Assembly (NCBI GenBank): GCA_016165875.1
Contig: JABBOT010000009.1
Span: 9,278,017 to 9,342,016, forward strand
Reading direction: 5' to 3'
DNA: 64,000 nucleotides
DNA from: Acanthopleura granulata
Taxonomy: Eukaryota; Mollusca; Polyplacophora; Chitonida; Chitonidae
Notes under the pieces: model-generated
The model's input: only the letters and a program-made list of their open reading frames with translations
Told to the model about the DNA's origin: nothing
Databases searched by the model: none
Position numbers and translations under genes: made by a program
In this document: positions 52,361 through 64,000 of the stretch, piece by piece
How positions within the stretch are numbered: position 1 is the first letter of the stretch
Layout: every line of letters starts with the position of its first letter

Positions 52361-53480
52361 TAGATATCATTCAGAGTTGCCCAGGAGAAGTAGAGTTAAT
52401 CTAGACACCAGGCTAGCAAAATTGACAGTCATAAGGTTTTGAGGATGCACTTCTGTCTTTAGTAAGATGCAATCCAAATCACAGCATGCTTTACCAATTT
52501 CTTTGTCTTTCCACTAAACCCAGAGATCTTTTTGTCACTCTGCGTTGCCTACTAATTCTGTGGACCTAAATGTGACTGTTATCCCTTGTCATGGGATGGT
52601 TGTGTGTTTTGAACCTATCAAATTTGCCATACTCTAGTTCCGTGCTTTGTACTGGACAATAGGTACCTGTGCAACTTTCACAGTCGCATATGAGAAAATT
52701 AAAGAGCTGACCACTGCACTTGTGAACAATTTTTGAAGATGACAAGGTCCATGGGTTCGTGTGTGTGTTTCAATGTCACTCTACAACACAGAACACAGGA
52801 TTGAGTTCCGGGTCAAGTCTGTTTCAGTTTTTGTGATATCATGTCTTGGCCTGTTTAGGTTTCATTTTGCTTATCATGTAAACGAATACAATATGACTTA
52901 AGGTGATGTTCTTTTAGCCAAAGAGGGCTTAGGTACATTCATTTGATCAATGTTATGAGATTGCCAAATGATCTCTGGAGTTAAGCTGTCAAATGTTGCG
53001 CTGCCGGCCTACAGAGCCAAAGGAAAGCAGTGGAACATATGACATGGTGAACTGTTTCGGGATGTGTAAAGAATAGGTTGCGCTATTGTTCGTCGCTGAC
53101 CCACTTTTCCGATGTTCACTGAGAAAGAGATATTTTTCAATGAACTTATGTCACCCTACTACATGACATCACCCTCAACCTTACTACTGCCACTGTTTCT
53201 CTCTTTAGAAAAGTAAGACCAGCTCCAAAAGATTGTTTTACACAGCTGGTCTTATGATCCTATCTAATCATGCCACCAACTTCCCAACAAAAATTTACAA
53301 CACTGGATATTATTAAAGATGATATCGAAACACGTCGCATGCAAGCAAAATCAACGATGAGCTTCGTTTGTTGATGTTGTTGTGATTGCTTTGTGAGCAT
53401 GTTAACTAGTAAAGTCTCGCAAGTAGGCCTACTGCTGATTTCGTTCGAGGTCGTGATTGGGCAAAATTAAGATCTAGTGC
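52361..53480. other. Intergenic between PRPF8 and the candidate divergent gene
   Basis: I see no exon or repeat here. It presumably holds promoter sequence for the rightward candidate gene, but no motif is clear enough to place. Confidence 0.45.
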
Positions 53481-53599
53481 AGTTCTAATTGAAACAGTAC
53501 TTAGGATCTTTCATTTACAACATAGCACAGACATTCTTACCCCTTGTTATCGGCTTTATGCGCTGCTTTCTTTTCCAAGTTTTTCAGCGCACATGCAAC

Positions 53600-53776
53600 A
53601 TGGCGTCCAACGTTGCTTTTACGCAGGTGCACGAGAACGAGGCAGCTTCCGTTTTCGAGGACTTCTTACCGCCCGTTCACGGCCTGGGTCCCTCTCCACA
53701 GCTAGGTCCCTGGCACCTGTTATTGAGCATATTGGACACGTTTATGTTTTTCAAAGCCGCACATAAAGCTGTGTAA
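53600..53776 (+). CDS. Candidate first coding exon of an unidentified gene
   Basis: ATG in a good context (CAACATGGCG) opens a 58-codon frame beginning MASNVAFTQVHENEAASVFE and ending in a hydrophobic segment with LLLSILDTFMFF. I do not recognise the protein. The frame stops at 53774-53776, but a GTAAAT donor-like site at 53773 could end the exon at 53772. The same frame is open back to 53489. With PRPF8 transcribed leftward it would be divergent. It could equally be a chance frame; transcript data would decide. Confidence 0.4.
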   Translation: MASNVAFTQVHENEAASVFEDFLPPVHGLGPSPQLGPWHLLLSILDTFMFFKAAHKAV

Positions 53777-54033
53777 ATGGGTACAAATTCTCGTATGTAA
53801 AGACAAATACTTGACAAATACAAAATATTTGAGATTCATGAGAGAAAATGTCTATGAATGTAGAATTGTAATGTTGCTTTGGTTCTGTTTGCACATGTTA
53901 ATGGAAATAGCTTATAAGGAGGAACCATGCTTTTTTTTACCAGTGTCTCTTTTTCGGTTAAGCAGAATACACATTTTATGAGTACTGGGCATAAGCTGAG
54001 ACTGATATAAGATACATCAGTCCCAAGCATAAG

Positions 54034-54078
54034 TTAATCCATGGAGGTAAAATGGATCGGTTTTGCCTCCATGGTTAA
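54034..54078. repeat. 18-bp inverted repeat
   Basis: 'ttaatccatggaggtaaaa' and 'ttttgcctccatggttaa' pair with about two mismatches around an 8-nt loop, with CCATGG in each arm. Confidence 0.7.
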
Positions 54079-54499
54079 TCACGAGCGTAGCAAGGAACCA
54101 ATGATTTTCACCTGCAATTACGAGCACCATGAGTGCAAGGATTGTAATTTGTCTTCAAGATAATCATTTTTAAGCAAAAATACGGAAACGAGATGCAAGA
54201 AATAATGCAAACAAAAGTTTTAGTTGGTAAGCTTGCATCATAATGAATATGAAACTGGCGGAGAGTCAAGCAGATATAAGAAATAAACATATGTATTCCT
54301 TAATATTTAAATCTCCAACATTGCAATGTAACAGAAATTATAGTTTCAAATAATTATTATTCATTATTACATTATTTTATCTCACTAGACCCTGGTCAGC
54401 CATAATCCATAAAGAGAAAATCTCATTGCGGTGTTGTATCGAAACAATGGCTTAGAAAAAGTAAGTAAGGCATCCCTTCCCATCCTAGCGTTGAAGGCC

Positions 54500-54615
54500 C
54501 GCATATAATTTCTTTGCTGTTAACCTCTTCTGCTGTGAATGCTTGTCGAAGCGAGACAACAGACACGCGTCAAATCTGTCAGGGTTTGCGGTTTGCGGGA
54601 AAATCTAGATTTATG
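54500..54615 (+). other. Possible 5' exon ending in ATG|GTAAGT
   Basis: A GC-richer stretch ends with GATTTATG followed by GTAAGTATTT at 54616, a strong donor. It could be a non-coding or start-codon-bearing first exon of a rightward gene whose next exon lies beyond the window. No downstream exon was found. Confidence 0.25.
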
Positions 54616-55989
54616 GTAAGTATTTTATGTTAGAAAACTTTATTACTAACATTTCTGGCTATACCTCACAGACTGGCATGCCATGGTTTTGCCAGACAAC
54701 CACTCTGCATAACTTTCATTTCACGACACCCAACTTGAACTTATGAAGTTGACTTAAATGTGACAGATTGTATGTACAGTTTTTTTACTTACCGATTTTG
54801 TGAGCTTTATATGCAGCTTTATTATTGTGAATTTCTTTCCCCATTATGGCGATAGTCTTTGAATGCTGTTGACAAGCAGATGTGATTCGTTTGTCGGACT
54901 TTATTTTCCCTGTTCATAAAATCCTCTGTGTAGGACGGTACCTGTAGACTTATCAACACAGGGTTGATCAGCTAAGTGTCAGCCTCTGGAATTTCAAATT
55001 GACATGTTCTGGGACAGGAAATTTCTGCATTCCTCCTGTCTCACTATTTGTCGGGCATTCACGAAAATAATTTGATGATGCTAGTATGTATGTTTACACA
55101 GTCATATGTTTGTTGAAGACCACTTGTCTCCCAGCAATCTACATGTAGTCTACTCATGTGTACATCACGTGCAAAAAAGTTCTTCAGTAACTCACCACGG
55201 GTCAGTAGTTCACCCCAGCTGGTACAGATTTCTTCCATGCATGAAACTGATCAGTATTGTATACATAATAAAGCCTCGACTATGGTGTTAAAGAGCAGTG
55301 AAATAGAAGAAAGGAATACTCTCAATCATGGTGTGAAAGCTGGTAATTTACCGCATACACTCCTGTTTTCCTGACCTTTTAGACCTAAAGCTGATAGCTC
55401 TTGCTTTATACATATGGCATTTATTGTAACTCTGTTTTTTAGATGTCTTGGAAATCTCTGTTAATTGATATTATTTATAACATGTTGACATCATTAAATT
55501 CAACGAATGCTTTTGGATTTATTCAGCATCAGACACTGGTGTTTCACCCCCATTTGCTTGAGTCCTCACTTTGAATATGGCGTTTTGATTTGTTTTTGAA
55601 AGTTTTTGGTACATTAGTAACATAAGATGAATGCAGACTTCCAGACAGTAAGGTGTAGAGTAAGATTATTTCTATATTTACTTGGTAAGTGTTTGTAATT
55701 TATTTATTATATGCTGTAAACCAGAGTATGTCATCTGGTATGTGGGTGGAGGAAATTGTAGTGAGAGAAGTAAACAGCTGCCTTTCACCATGTTACATGA
55801 CAAATTTCCCTACTTACATGTACAGCTGCAGCTGAACCTGCCAGAGCTCGATTTGAACTGTCAACGTCATTGTCTGCGACAAAAGTGACACTTTAGCGGA
55901 TTGAAATAGCAGAGTTTCTAATTTTTAGAGTTGGTTCTCTGTATCTTCATGCTGGTAATCTGTTACTTGCATGTTTACAACCTATATAG

Positions 55990-56262
55990 TACATTTATTA
56001 TTTTATTAGTTTGAATGGTGTTATACACCACACTTAGGAATATTTCACTTATACGACGGCGGCCAGCAATATGGTGGCATAAAACCAGGCAGAGCCCAAA
56101 AGAAACCAACAACCATTCGTAGGTTGCTGGTAGACCTATCCACATACCACCATAGATTAAGCCAGCATGACCTGTAATTCACAGCGACCACATTGGTGGG
56201 AGGCTCCTAGGTCATTGCACTGCAATAGCGCATGAACCAACTGAGCCATGGAGGCTTCCCCT
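55990..56262 (-). mobile_element. Full-length tRNA-derived SINE
   Basis: Antisense, about 270 bp: 'ttagtttgaatggtgttata', AGGAATATTTCACTTATACG, 'acggcggccagcaatatgg', 'cgtaggttgctggtagacc', and a head whose sense strand reads GCCTCCATGGCTCAGTTGGT (A-box). Confidence 0.88.
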
Positions 56263-57605
56263 GTATAGTACAGCTCATTCATGTTAATACATGCAGTGTA
56301 TATATAATGATATGTGAATTTGCAGGTTTCATTTTCTCTACAGTGTATTGTGCACTATAAATGTACACCTAACCAGGTTAACAATAGAGGGCATCAGGTA
56401 AATGAAAAAGTATAACAAATGGTCAGTTTTGTTGGATAAAGCCGAAGGGGATTGAGCAGTATGAAGGTATAGACATGTTGGGTGGGGTCACATTACACAC
56501 AGACTGAGTTGGCTGAGCCGCACTCATCTATTGTCATGCTGCATGACTGACTGTAAGCTATATAACTAGACTGCAACCCTCAGGAGTTTTCCCTTCTCCA
56601 GCAGGGTTAAACTGTGTGGCCCAGATTTCAAAGTGGTGATCTTAAACAGGCTTCTGTTTCACACTGATCATGAAACCTAAACAATACATGTATGTGCATC
56701 ACTAAACATAGATACCCTAAACAACCTAAAATTTCATCCATAGCTGAGTTGCTGAATTTTTCAGATTCCAGAAGAGTGTTCTGTTGATTTTAGAAAGTTG
56801 TTTTGAGGTTTGTTTGGCAGGTTGGATGATACCCTACTGGAAAACTTGTGAGTTTCATCACCAGTAATAATATTATGGACATTTATTTGCCTCTAGAGAT
56901 TTATTTTGCCTCAAAATTTAGGTTATTTACAGTACTCATTAAAAACAGAACTGTTTCATGGTTTTTAAAAATGAAATATTGCTATTAAACCATGTGCTCA
57001 GTGTTAAAACTACCGAGTTTGAACAGGCTTCTGCTGAACACACAGGCAATTAAATGTAAGCAATGAGTCGTTGTGGCCTAAATTTTGAATTAAAACCAAA
57101 AGAGTGTTAATGGTTGAAGAAAGTAACATTAAACTCTGCAGTCCATCTTTGAAATGTTGAGTCTTAACTGGTGTCTGTTTCAAACAAAAACCTGTAAATA
57201 TAAGCAGTGCATGACCTAAATTCTGAATTAAAAATTATGTGGGTTCATGGCTTTAATTAGGACCTTTAGTTTTTAATTATGTTGTATCGTGGCAATTTAT
57301 AGAGCCAAAGGGCAACATGCATTGGTGCTAAAAATATCTACTAACTGTTCCTGTTGGAGATATTATGTATGGGCGATACAGGGAATATACTGGCCAGCCT
57401 GGATCCATCTGTACATGTATGCACTGTATGTAGTCATTGATTGTCCAAGATTTGCCCTGCTGTTCAAATTTTAATTTGGTGTGTATAAACTGATTATTTG
57501 TGCAGTTTTCATCAGTGTGTCTTGTAAAAACACTAAGGTGTGTATTGAAATAATAAAAAAATTGCCTGAAAAAAAAAAATCCTTTTTGAGAGGCACTTAA
57601 GTGTG
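56263..57605. other. Intergenic or intron, little seen
   Basis: Contains an inverted copy of the dispersed intron repeat at about 56760-56930. No supportable exon. Confidence 0.4.
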
Positions 57606-57609
57606 AAAA

Positions 57610-57848
57610 ATGCCATGACCGAGGAACCTCTCACGAAAGCAGTTTCTGTGAGTTCAAGTCCTGCTCTAGCTGGTCTCTTCTTGAGTCAGCTGTGGGAAGG
57701 TCTGCCAGCAAATTGAGGATGGTTATGGGTTTCTCCCTGGACTGTGCACAGTGCCCAGTTTCTGCATACCTTAATTCTGGCTGTCGTTGGAAGTGAAATA
57801 GTTTTGAGTACGGCATAAAACACCAAAAACAAATAAATAAATAAATAA
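57610..57848 (+). mobile_element. Near full-length tRNA-derived SINE
   Basis: Sense copy: 'gaggaacctctcacgaaagc', B-box-like 'gtgagttcaagtcctg', 'gggaaggtctgccagcaa', 'ttttgagtacggcataaaac' and a tail with six AAAT units. Confidence 0.85.
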
Positions 57849-58304
57849 ATTTACATCAGCTACTCCAGTGTTCTGCATCCAAATGCCAAACCACTGTCCT
57901 ATCAGTGAAAAATTATATGGCATGCTGATAAATCATCATTGAAAGAACTGTTTCTAAATACAATCATATCAGTTCCATAATTTGATGACAAATCAGGCAT
58001 AGCTCAAATACTCCGGTATGTAACAGTTTGGATAATATTTAATGTGAACAGTTTTATTATGGCAGAACCATCCTGTTGGCAGTGAAGATCTCTGGATTTG
58101 GCTGTCCTCAGCAGACTCAGCTGACGTATAATGTGGGTGTAGCCAGGATACCACCTGTGTATACAGTACATGTATGTGAGGATGTTGTCTGTCTAGTCTT
58201 ATATGCATGCATGCATGTATGTGTCTTCCTTGTGTATTTCAGGTTTTGTGAAGTTCTCTGCAGGTAATCTAGTAGTTACATTACATGTGGGTTGTCGCTA
58301 GTCT

Positions 58305-58390
58305 ACCTGTTATTTACCTCTAGCCTGCCTGTCGTTTACCTCTAGCCTGCCTGTCGTTTACCTCTAGCCTGCCTGCAGTTCACCTTGATT
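58305..58390 (+). repeat. 22-bp tandem array, about four units
   Basis: 'tttacctctagcctgcctgt' with short spacers, nearly perfect in the two central units. Diverged relatives ('acctctagctacc', 'agcctttagcttac') scatter over 58725-59035. Confidence 0.8.
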
Positions 58391-59039
58391 GTGCCTGTGG
58401 TTTGGAACAAGTCTGCTCAGCATGTGCAGGGACATATCTGGATTTTCATTCCGGAAATCGTTTGGGCCCCCAGACTGTTAGGTGTCCATACTATTCAAGC
58501 TGTTTTAAAACAATCCAGTAAATTGAACACAGATGTGATGGTGTACCAATGAAAAGTTTAGTTATCATACAAATATCTGTCATTTACATACTTGAATGCC
58601 CTCAGAAAGCAATATGGAGAGTTGCATTTTATAAAATTTATTAATGCAAAGTCAGGCTTTATTTGTAAAGTTTGGGATCAGAACGTACAATTTTTTTTCT
58701 AGATATTGTCCTGACCTGGCTATACCTCAAGTGTACCTGTACATGTAGTTAGCCTTTAGCTTACGTGTAGTTTATAAGCCTCTTGTTTACCTCTAGCTAC
58801 CCATAGTTAACGTTTAGCATAACCTCTAGTCTCTAGTGTACCTGACTATACCTATAGCGTACCTGCAGTTAGTCTTCAGCTTATGCATAGCGAGCCTCTT
58901 GCTTACCTGTAGCTAGCTATTGGCATACCTGTATGTAGCCTCTAGCCTGGCTTTAGTTTGAGATTAGCCCATCTGTAGCTTACTGCTACCCTGCCTGTAG
59001 TTTCCTGCCTACATGTGCAGTAGTATGCCTGTTTACTGC

Positions 59040-61880
59040 TCATACAAGCCACAGCAGTTCTACCAAATTTATTAACTCTAAACCCTCAACAGATGGAGGC
59101 TAGCTGAATGATTGTGGAATGTTAGGAGCCTGCTACTAGTGTGGTTATGGTGAGCTTAGATTTGTAAATTTCTTGATTGTCACTTTAGCGAAAGCTCATG
59201 GAGGGGTCTTGGCACTGTCTTAACATCGGTTGAAGACCATTTATGGTTGCAAAATGAACAGTTGTGCTCGGTTAGAAATCCACCACATATGTACAAGTTG
59301 TGAATTAGTGGTAAACCATTGAGAAACCATAACCTGTTTGACACATAAAAAAGAACATTGCAGATTGATTCAAGATCTTTGACAAGGCCCTCTATAGCAG
59401 CATACTGTAACAGTCCAGCACATGTTGGGTTTCATATGTAACATATAGACATTTTAATACAGACTTTATTGACATCTAATACAATCATCAAATGATTTAA
59501 AGTAAGGAAAACGTCCATGAGAATGTTTGAAATATTGTTTGAAAAACTTATCAAACATGCGTAAAGTAAGGATTAGACCAAAATTCTTTTACCACATACA
59601 TGTACTTCTATTTAATAAAGTTTATGGATTATTGTGTAATTTTTTGATACTAGTTTAACTGAGTAGTCCCCAGATTAATTGTGACTTTCAGTTACCAAAG
59701 TGGATATTATTAGTACACTATACAGCTCAACCGTTTCTGTCCTGAAACCTATGAATACAGCCATAGAAACATGAAGTTTGGAGAAATTTATAGCTGTTTC
59801 TTATCACAAACTATTTCCTTCAAATTCTTAATTCTTCTGCTGTTTACACACAGTACAGTTTGATGTATCAATTTATCAAATTTTGGTTGATTTACAAGTA
59901 CATTGTAGCATTTGCATTTGTCTTACAGCCTGCAGTACAAGAAATTGTGCCCTGTGAATGGGTGTTCACCTGGTAACAAGTGAACAAATCAATGAATTAA
60001 GAAGAAAAGGCAGCATTTGCTGTTGCTAAGTCCTTATGACTTGAATGCCATGTCAGAGTGTCTTGTGTCATGACTAAGCAAGGATATTAGCATATCACGT
60101 CCTGTACATACTTGAATACGTGTTGGGAGTTTACCTTTGTGTTAAAGGAAAGTGAAATGTGTCTCGGTAGTTAGCTAGGTGCATGTTTCCTATCAGGTGG
60201 TGTACACAAGGTTTGGCTGTGGTTTTTCTAGAGCATTTCTTTTTACAAACACAGTTCAAACAAATTAGAACAAATTAGAAAACTCTGTATTTTTTTTATC
60301 ATCAATGTATCAAAAGCTCACTTTATTTCATGAAGGCTCAATACAAAATTTGTCTAAAATTTTTCAAAAAGTGGCTAGAAAATTGACCTGTGTGGGTTCG
60401 GACCTGTCCCTTGTTGCACAAAGTGGTCGTAGACTAAGTTGATTGTAGGCACCTTGACAGCCTATGTTAAAGACAGAGGTAGCCATGGTAGTTACAATTG
60501 ACTTAGCCTAACATTGCTTTATGGAGCAGGGTCCTGGCCTTGTGCCGAGGAATTTCTTACTTCTCATGTTTACCACCGTCAATAGAGCCATTAGCATAGT
60601 CTTAACATTTGTTGAAGACAAATCCGGTGTCATACATGCATGAAACTGACAGCCATTGTATAAGAGAAAAATTCTGTGGTACATGTAAGGTATGGCAGCA
60701 GCTATAATTTATGGAGTTCGTCAGATTGGCTTTGGTTTCATCCAGGCACATCCTGGCATATTAATGAAATATTCCTTATTCTCAAGTACAACCGATGACG
60801 TGAATAAATTATTGAATTTTCATGTTACATGTACAATATCGTCATGCAAACCTTGGATTTACTCTCGTATAAAGATGCCAACCTTCACTGGATACAGAGT
60901 ATGTGTTGCTCTTAAGCTGTCTAATACACACGCCTAACCTCACCTGAATAATTCAGCGACTGGGGGATTCCTGAGCTCTGTTAACATCTTACCATGCTCC
61001 AGGCTTTATACGGTTTCTAGTCAGGCGCAGAATGACAGCTTGTATTCAGGGAGAAAGATCTCTTGAATAATTGAACACATGTGACAGATTCTTTTCCCCT
61101 TGCCAGAGGATGTTTCACTGATTTCCTTCTACTTTGCCTGTGTTTGTTCATATGGACGTGGGTGGGAATTATGTGAGAATTGTACATGTGTGTGGAACTA
61201 CATGTTTAATGGACTCATGTGGTCAGACTGAATGTGGATAGCTTGAGATGAAATCAAAATGAAGAAATGAAAGTGAAATGAAGGCTGTGTACACTAAAAA
61301 AAGAAAAAAATTTTTTCACTTGACTCCGTTTACAGATCAGTGTGATCAAAAGATTTCCTGTGGGAACGATCGTGTTGGAAAGTTGATACTGATTTGCATA
61401 TAACAGGTAGGATGTTTTCTGGGTCTGCTTGCACGAAGGGATCGTAGCTATAATCAGTTGTAAACCCAACAGTTGACTTTACAATCGATTGTGAAAATAA
61501 GTTACGCCGCTTGCACAAAGGAACTGTGAGGCTATTGGAACTTTTCGAGGTTAGGATCGCGATCGAAGGCTAAATTTGACTCATACATAAAGGTGGTCTG
61601 TGTAACTGGGCAATGTACCAGTCATTAACTTTTTCTTGCCTTTGTTTTCATATGAGTTCTACATCATCATGATTCAGCAGCTATCAACAGAAACTTGTGA
61701 AAAATTTCTCCTAACACCTTCTTGAGACAATAATATTGCACACCTTAGCAAACCAAGTCGAACATTACCAACTATTAGTGCACCTACAATGTAACTTAAG
61801 TATTTGTACTCTAAGTAAATTTTAGGGCAATTTTAAATATTTACAACTTGATCATACCAGTTGTAATTTTTACCCCTCGG
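59040..61880. other. Intergenic or intron, no feature seen
   Basis: No coding exon, SINE or tandem repeat that I can support in this 2.8-kb stretch. Confidence 0.45.
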
Positions 61881-61949
61881 CCAATTTTAGCCATGGGGTA
61901 TTGTCGTAGGAGCTGGCATCTGTCCTTCCATCTGTCCATATCGTTGTTA

Positions 61950-62640
61950 ATGCTACATCTTTAGAACGGTTTAGCTCAAGTTCATCAAACTTACACAATA
62001 CTTACACACGAGGAAGAACCGTGTTGATTTTCAGGGACCTTGACCCTTTTCTTCAAGGTCATTGGTGCCATTTAAGGTAATTTTATGAAAGGGTTGTAAA
62101 CATGATATCTCTAGAACGGTTTAGCCCCAAGTTCACCAGATTTACACCACACTTACACATTAGTATGAGGAAGAACCCTATTGATTTTTAGCAACCTAGG
62201 CCGTTATGTGGTGACTCATTGGATCATCTGAGTCAAGTTCTTGTAAAGGCTCTTTCTCTGGAACAATTTCGCCCAGATTCATCATACTTACACATTAGCA
62301 TGAGGAAGAACCCTGTTGATTTAGAGCGACCGTGACCTTTTTCTTCAAGTTCGTTGGGGTAATCTAAGTTGAATTTTATTAAGGGCTTGTAAAAGCTGCA
62401 TCTCCAGAATGGGTTTGCCCAACTTTACCAAACATGACATGGAACCTGATTGATTTTCAGCGAACTTGGCCGACTTCCCCAAGGTATTTCCCCCAAGTGT
62501 CATTTAAGTTAAAGTTTACAAAAGGCTTGTAAACGCTCTATTTCTTAAACAGTGTGTCAGAAGTTCACCACACTTATACCACAGCTGCACTCCAGCATGT
62601 TTAAGAACCCTTTTCAAGGTCACTGAAGTTAAATTTTATG
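61950..62640 (+). repeat. ~150-170-bp tandem array, about four units
   Basis: 'ctagaacggtttagc', 'aagttcaccaga', 'ttacacattagtatgaggaa' and 'gaacccta(t)ttgatt' recur near 61965, 62110, 62255 and 62400, with increasing decay to the right. Confidence 0.75.
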
Positions 62641-64000
62641 AATGGCTGGAATTATGCATAAAATCTCATGGAATTTTATCTGTTCGTTACGTTGTACAGG
62701 TGCTTAAGGCCCATTGGTTTTAAGTGCATTGCAGTGTGGTTTTTATTGCAAGTACAACGATCACAGCTTACATTGGCTTTGTGTAAGAGGCTGTCGATTG
62801 TAAGTGAGGGCTACAATCAAGATCGTAGCGATTTACAATCGACTTAGGCTTATGATCCCTTTGTGTCAGCTGCCCCAGTACTGTTAGTTTCTGGCATTTG
62901 AATCTTCAAGCAGAAACAAGGATGGTAAGTGGCAAGGCTGAGCTTGATTCTCAAGGATACATTGATGCCTGCAGGCTTTCTCTCATTGGGTTTTTCTAAC
63001 CATTTTCCTTTCAGAAACTCAATTTGATCATATCAAAAAACTCAGTATTTTTACTTGGCCAATGTATCAAACGCTAAACAGAATTTGTCTTAAATTCAAG
63101 TTTCCGACATTTCTCACTATGGTTACCACAGCGAGAAAGTGGCTAGAAAAACTTGGAAAAACCCTAACTTTTTGGAAGATTTTTACTGGGTTTTCTCCGA
63201 GTAAATTGATATCTAAGAACTAATGTCGTACGGACAGAAATCTTGTATTTACATGGAAACCATTCCTTGGAAGCATGCACAGCAATTGGTTCTGATAAAC
63301 TCTGAATCCAGTAAATTTTTAGGAAACTTTCGCCGCTGAAAAACGATCCTGCGTAGAGAAAATTGTTTCTTTAAGAAAACAAAGTATTGCACTGAAGCCA
63401 GAATAAACTGGAGCCATGTGGTACTTCATACAACAACATGGTCTGTGACGTTAAATATTACATCGTGTCTTAACTACAGATGCATGGGCGAAATTTTAGG
63501 TCATTTTAATTTTACTGCTCATCATTAAATGAATCCTTAACACACAAGATGTTGGAAGTTGTGCGACAAAAGACTTAAGACCAAGATACCCTAATTCAAG
63601 GCAGCAGCAGCAGTACCTGCTGGGAGAGGAAAGTCAGCTGCTAGTACCTCATTTCTCCCAACAGTGTTAATGCATGTGGCATTCCGGACTTAAAAGCTAC
63701 AGTGTACAACGGCTCCTAATATATTGTATCCTGCATAGATCTGTAAAAAACTAAATTGATCTACCCTAAAATCAATATGCATTTCTTTGTCTTGGTTTGG
63801 CAGTTTGCGAGGTAATGATTTTTTTGGCATAGAAATCAATCCTGATGTCATGTTCTAGGATGAAGCCAGAGGACATCATGTGCATGTGGCATGTGCACTG
63901 ATACATGCACTTCCTGTCGTAGCTAGGAAGCATATAGGAGAGCAGTGAAATAAATAAGTGAATAATTCATTATTTTGGAGAGTGGGTTATGTTTTCTAAG
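62641..64000. other. Right end of window, no supportable gene
   Basis: Another ATG|GTAAGT occurs at 62922-62930 and a short CAG run at about 63602. Neither sits in a recognisable coding context. Confidence 0.4.

Noticed and set aside
60692..60937. 81-codon plus-strand frame starting MAAAIIYGVRQIGFGF
   Set aside because: The start looks attractive, but the rest is low in recognisable features and no exon structure surrounds it. I cannot support it as a gene.
62880..63720. ATG|GTAAGT at 62924 and a CAG-rich stretch at 63602 as exons of one gene
   Set aside because: The frame through the CAG run is short, unrecognised and stops quickly. The two cannot be joined with any confidence.

Overview
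This window is eukaryotic nuclear DNA, most likely from a lophotrochozoan such as a mollusc or brachiopod. It is AT-rich, has many introns, and is littered with a tRNA-derived SINE whose sense strand ends in CAAATAAATAAATAAAT. The taxon is an inference: the protein-coding gene is too conserved to place it, and the SINE type is one I associate with mollusc and brachiopod genomes. Nothing looks prokaryotic or viral.

The dominant feature is one complete gene on the minus strand, PRPF8 (pre-mRNA-processing factor 8, Prp8), the central scaffold of the spliceosome. I assembled 43 coding exons from 51302 (ATG) down to 10309 (TAA). Every junction has GT/AG ends and compatible phase. The total is 7083 nt, or 2360 residues plus stop, against about 2335 in human. 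The difference is almost entirely a Pro/Gln-rich N-terminal extension. A plausible 3' splice site 22 nt upstream of the ATG suggests a non-coding first exon further right.

Layout: 1-9.9 kb is the 3' flank of PRPF8, with no convincing gene but many repeats: a 46-bp array, a GATATC-rich fold-back, a 105-bp hairpin element, SINEs, a 23-bp minisatellite cut by a SINE, and a ~159-bp tandem array. The PRPF8 exons and introns fill 10.3-51.3 kb. The 5' flank at 51.7-52.4 kb carries an inverted-repeat (MITE-like) element that has a relative in PRPF8 intron 41. At 53.6 kb on the plus strand there is a possible first coding exon of an unidentified divergent gene. From 54 to 64 kb I see only repeats, SINEs and possible splice donors.

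The most unusual observation is inside PRPF8. Several tandem arrays start exactly at authentic 5' splice sites and re-copy the exon end plus donor into the intron: seven donors at exact 74-bp spacing after exon 11, about eight 37-38-bp units after exon 10, and three 20-bp units (donor GT decayed to AT in the copies) after exon 41. A ~1.1-kb array of 25-bp units after exon 14 carries a donor-like and an acceptor-like motif in each unit. Intron 13 also contains a duplicated copy of the exon 15 region from which the exon has been deleted while its 3' splice site remains. The host gene encodes the protein that holds the 5' splice site in the catalytic centre.
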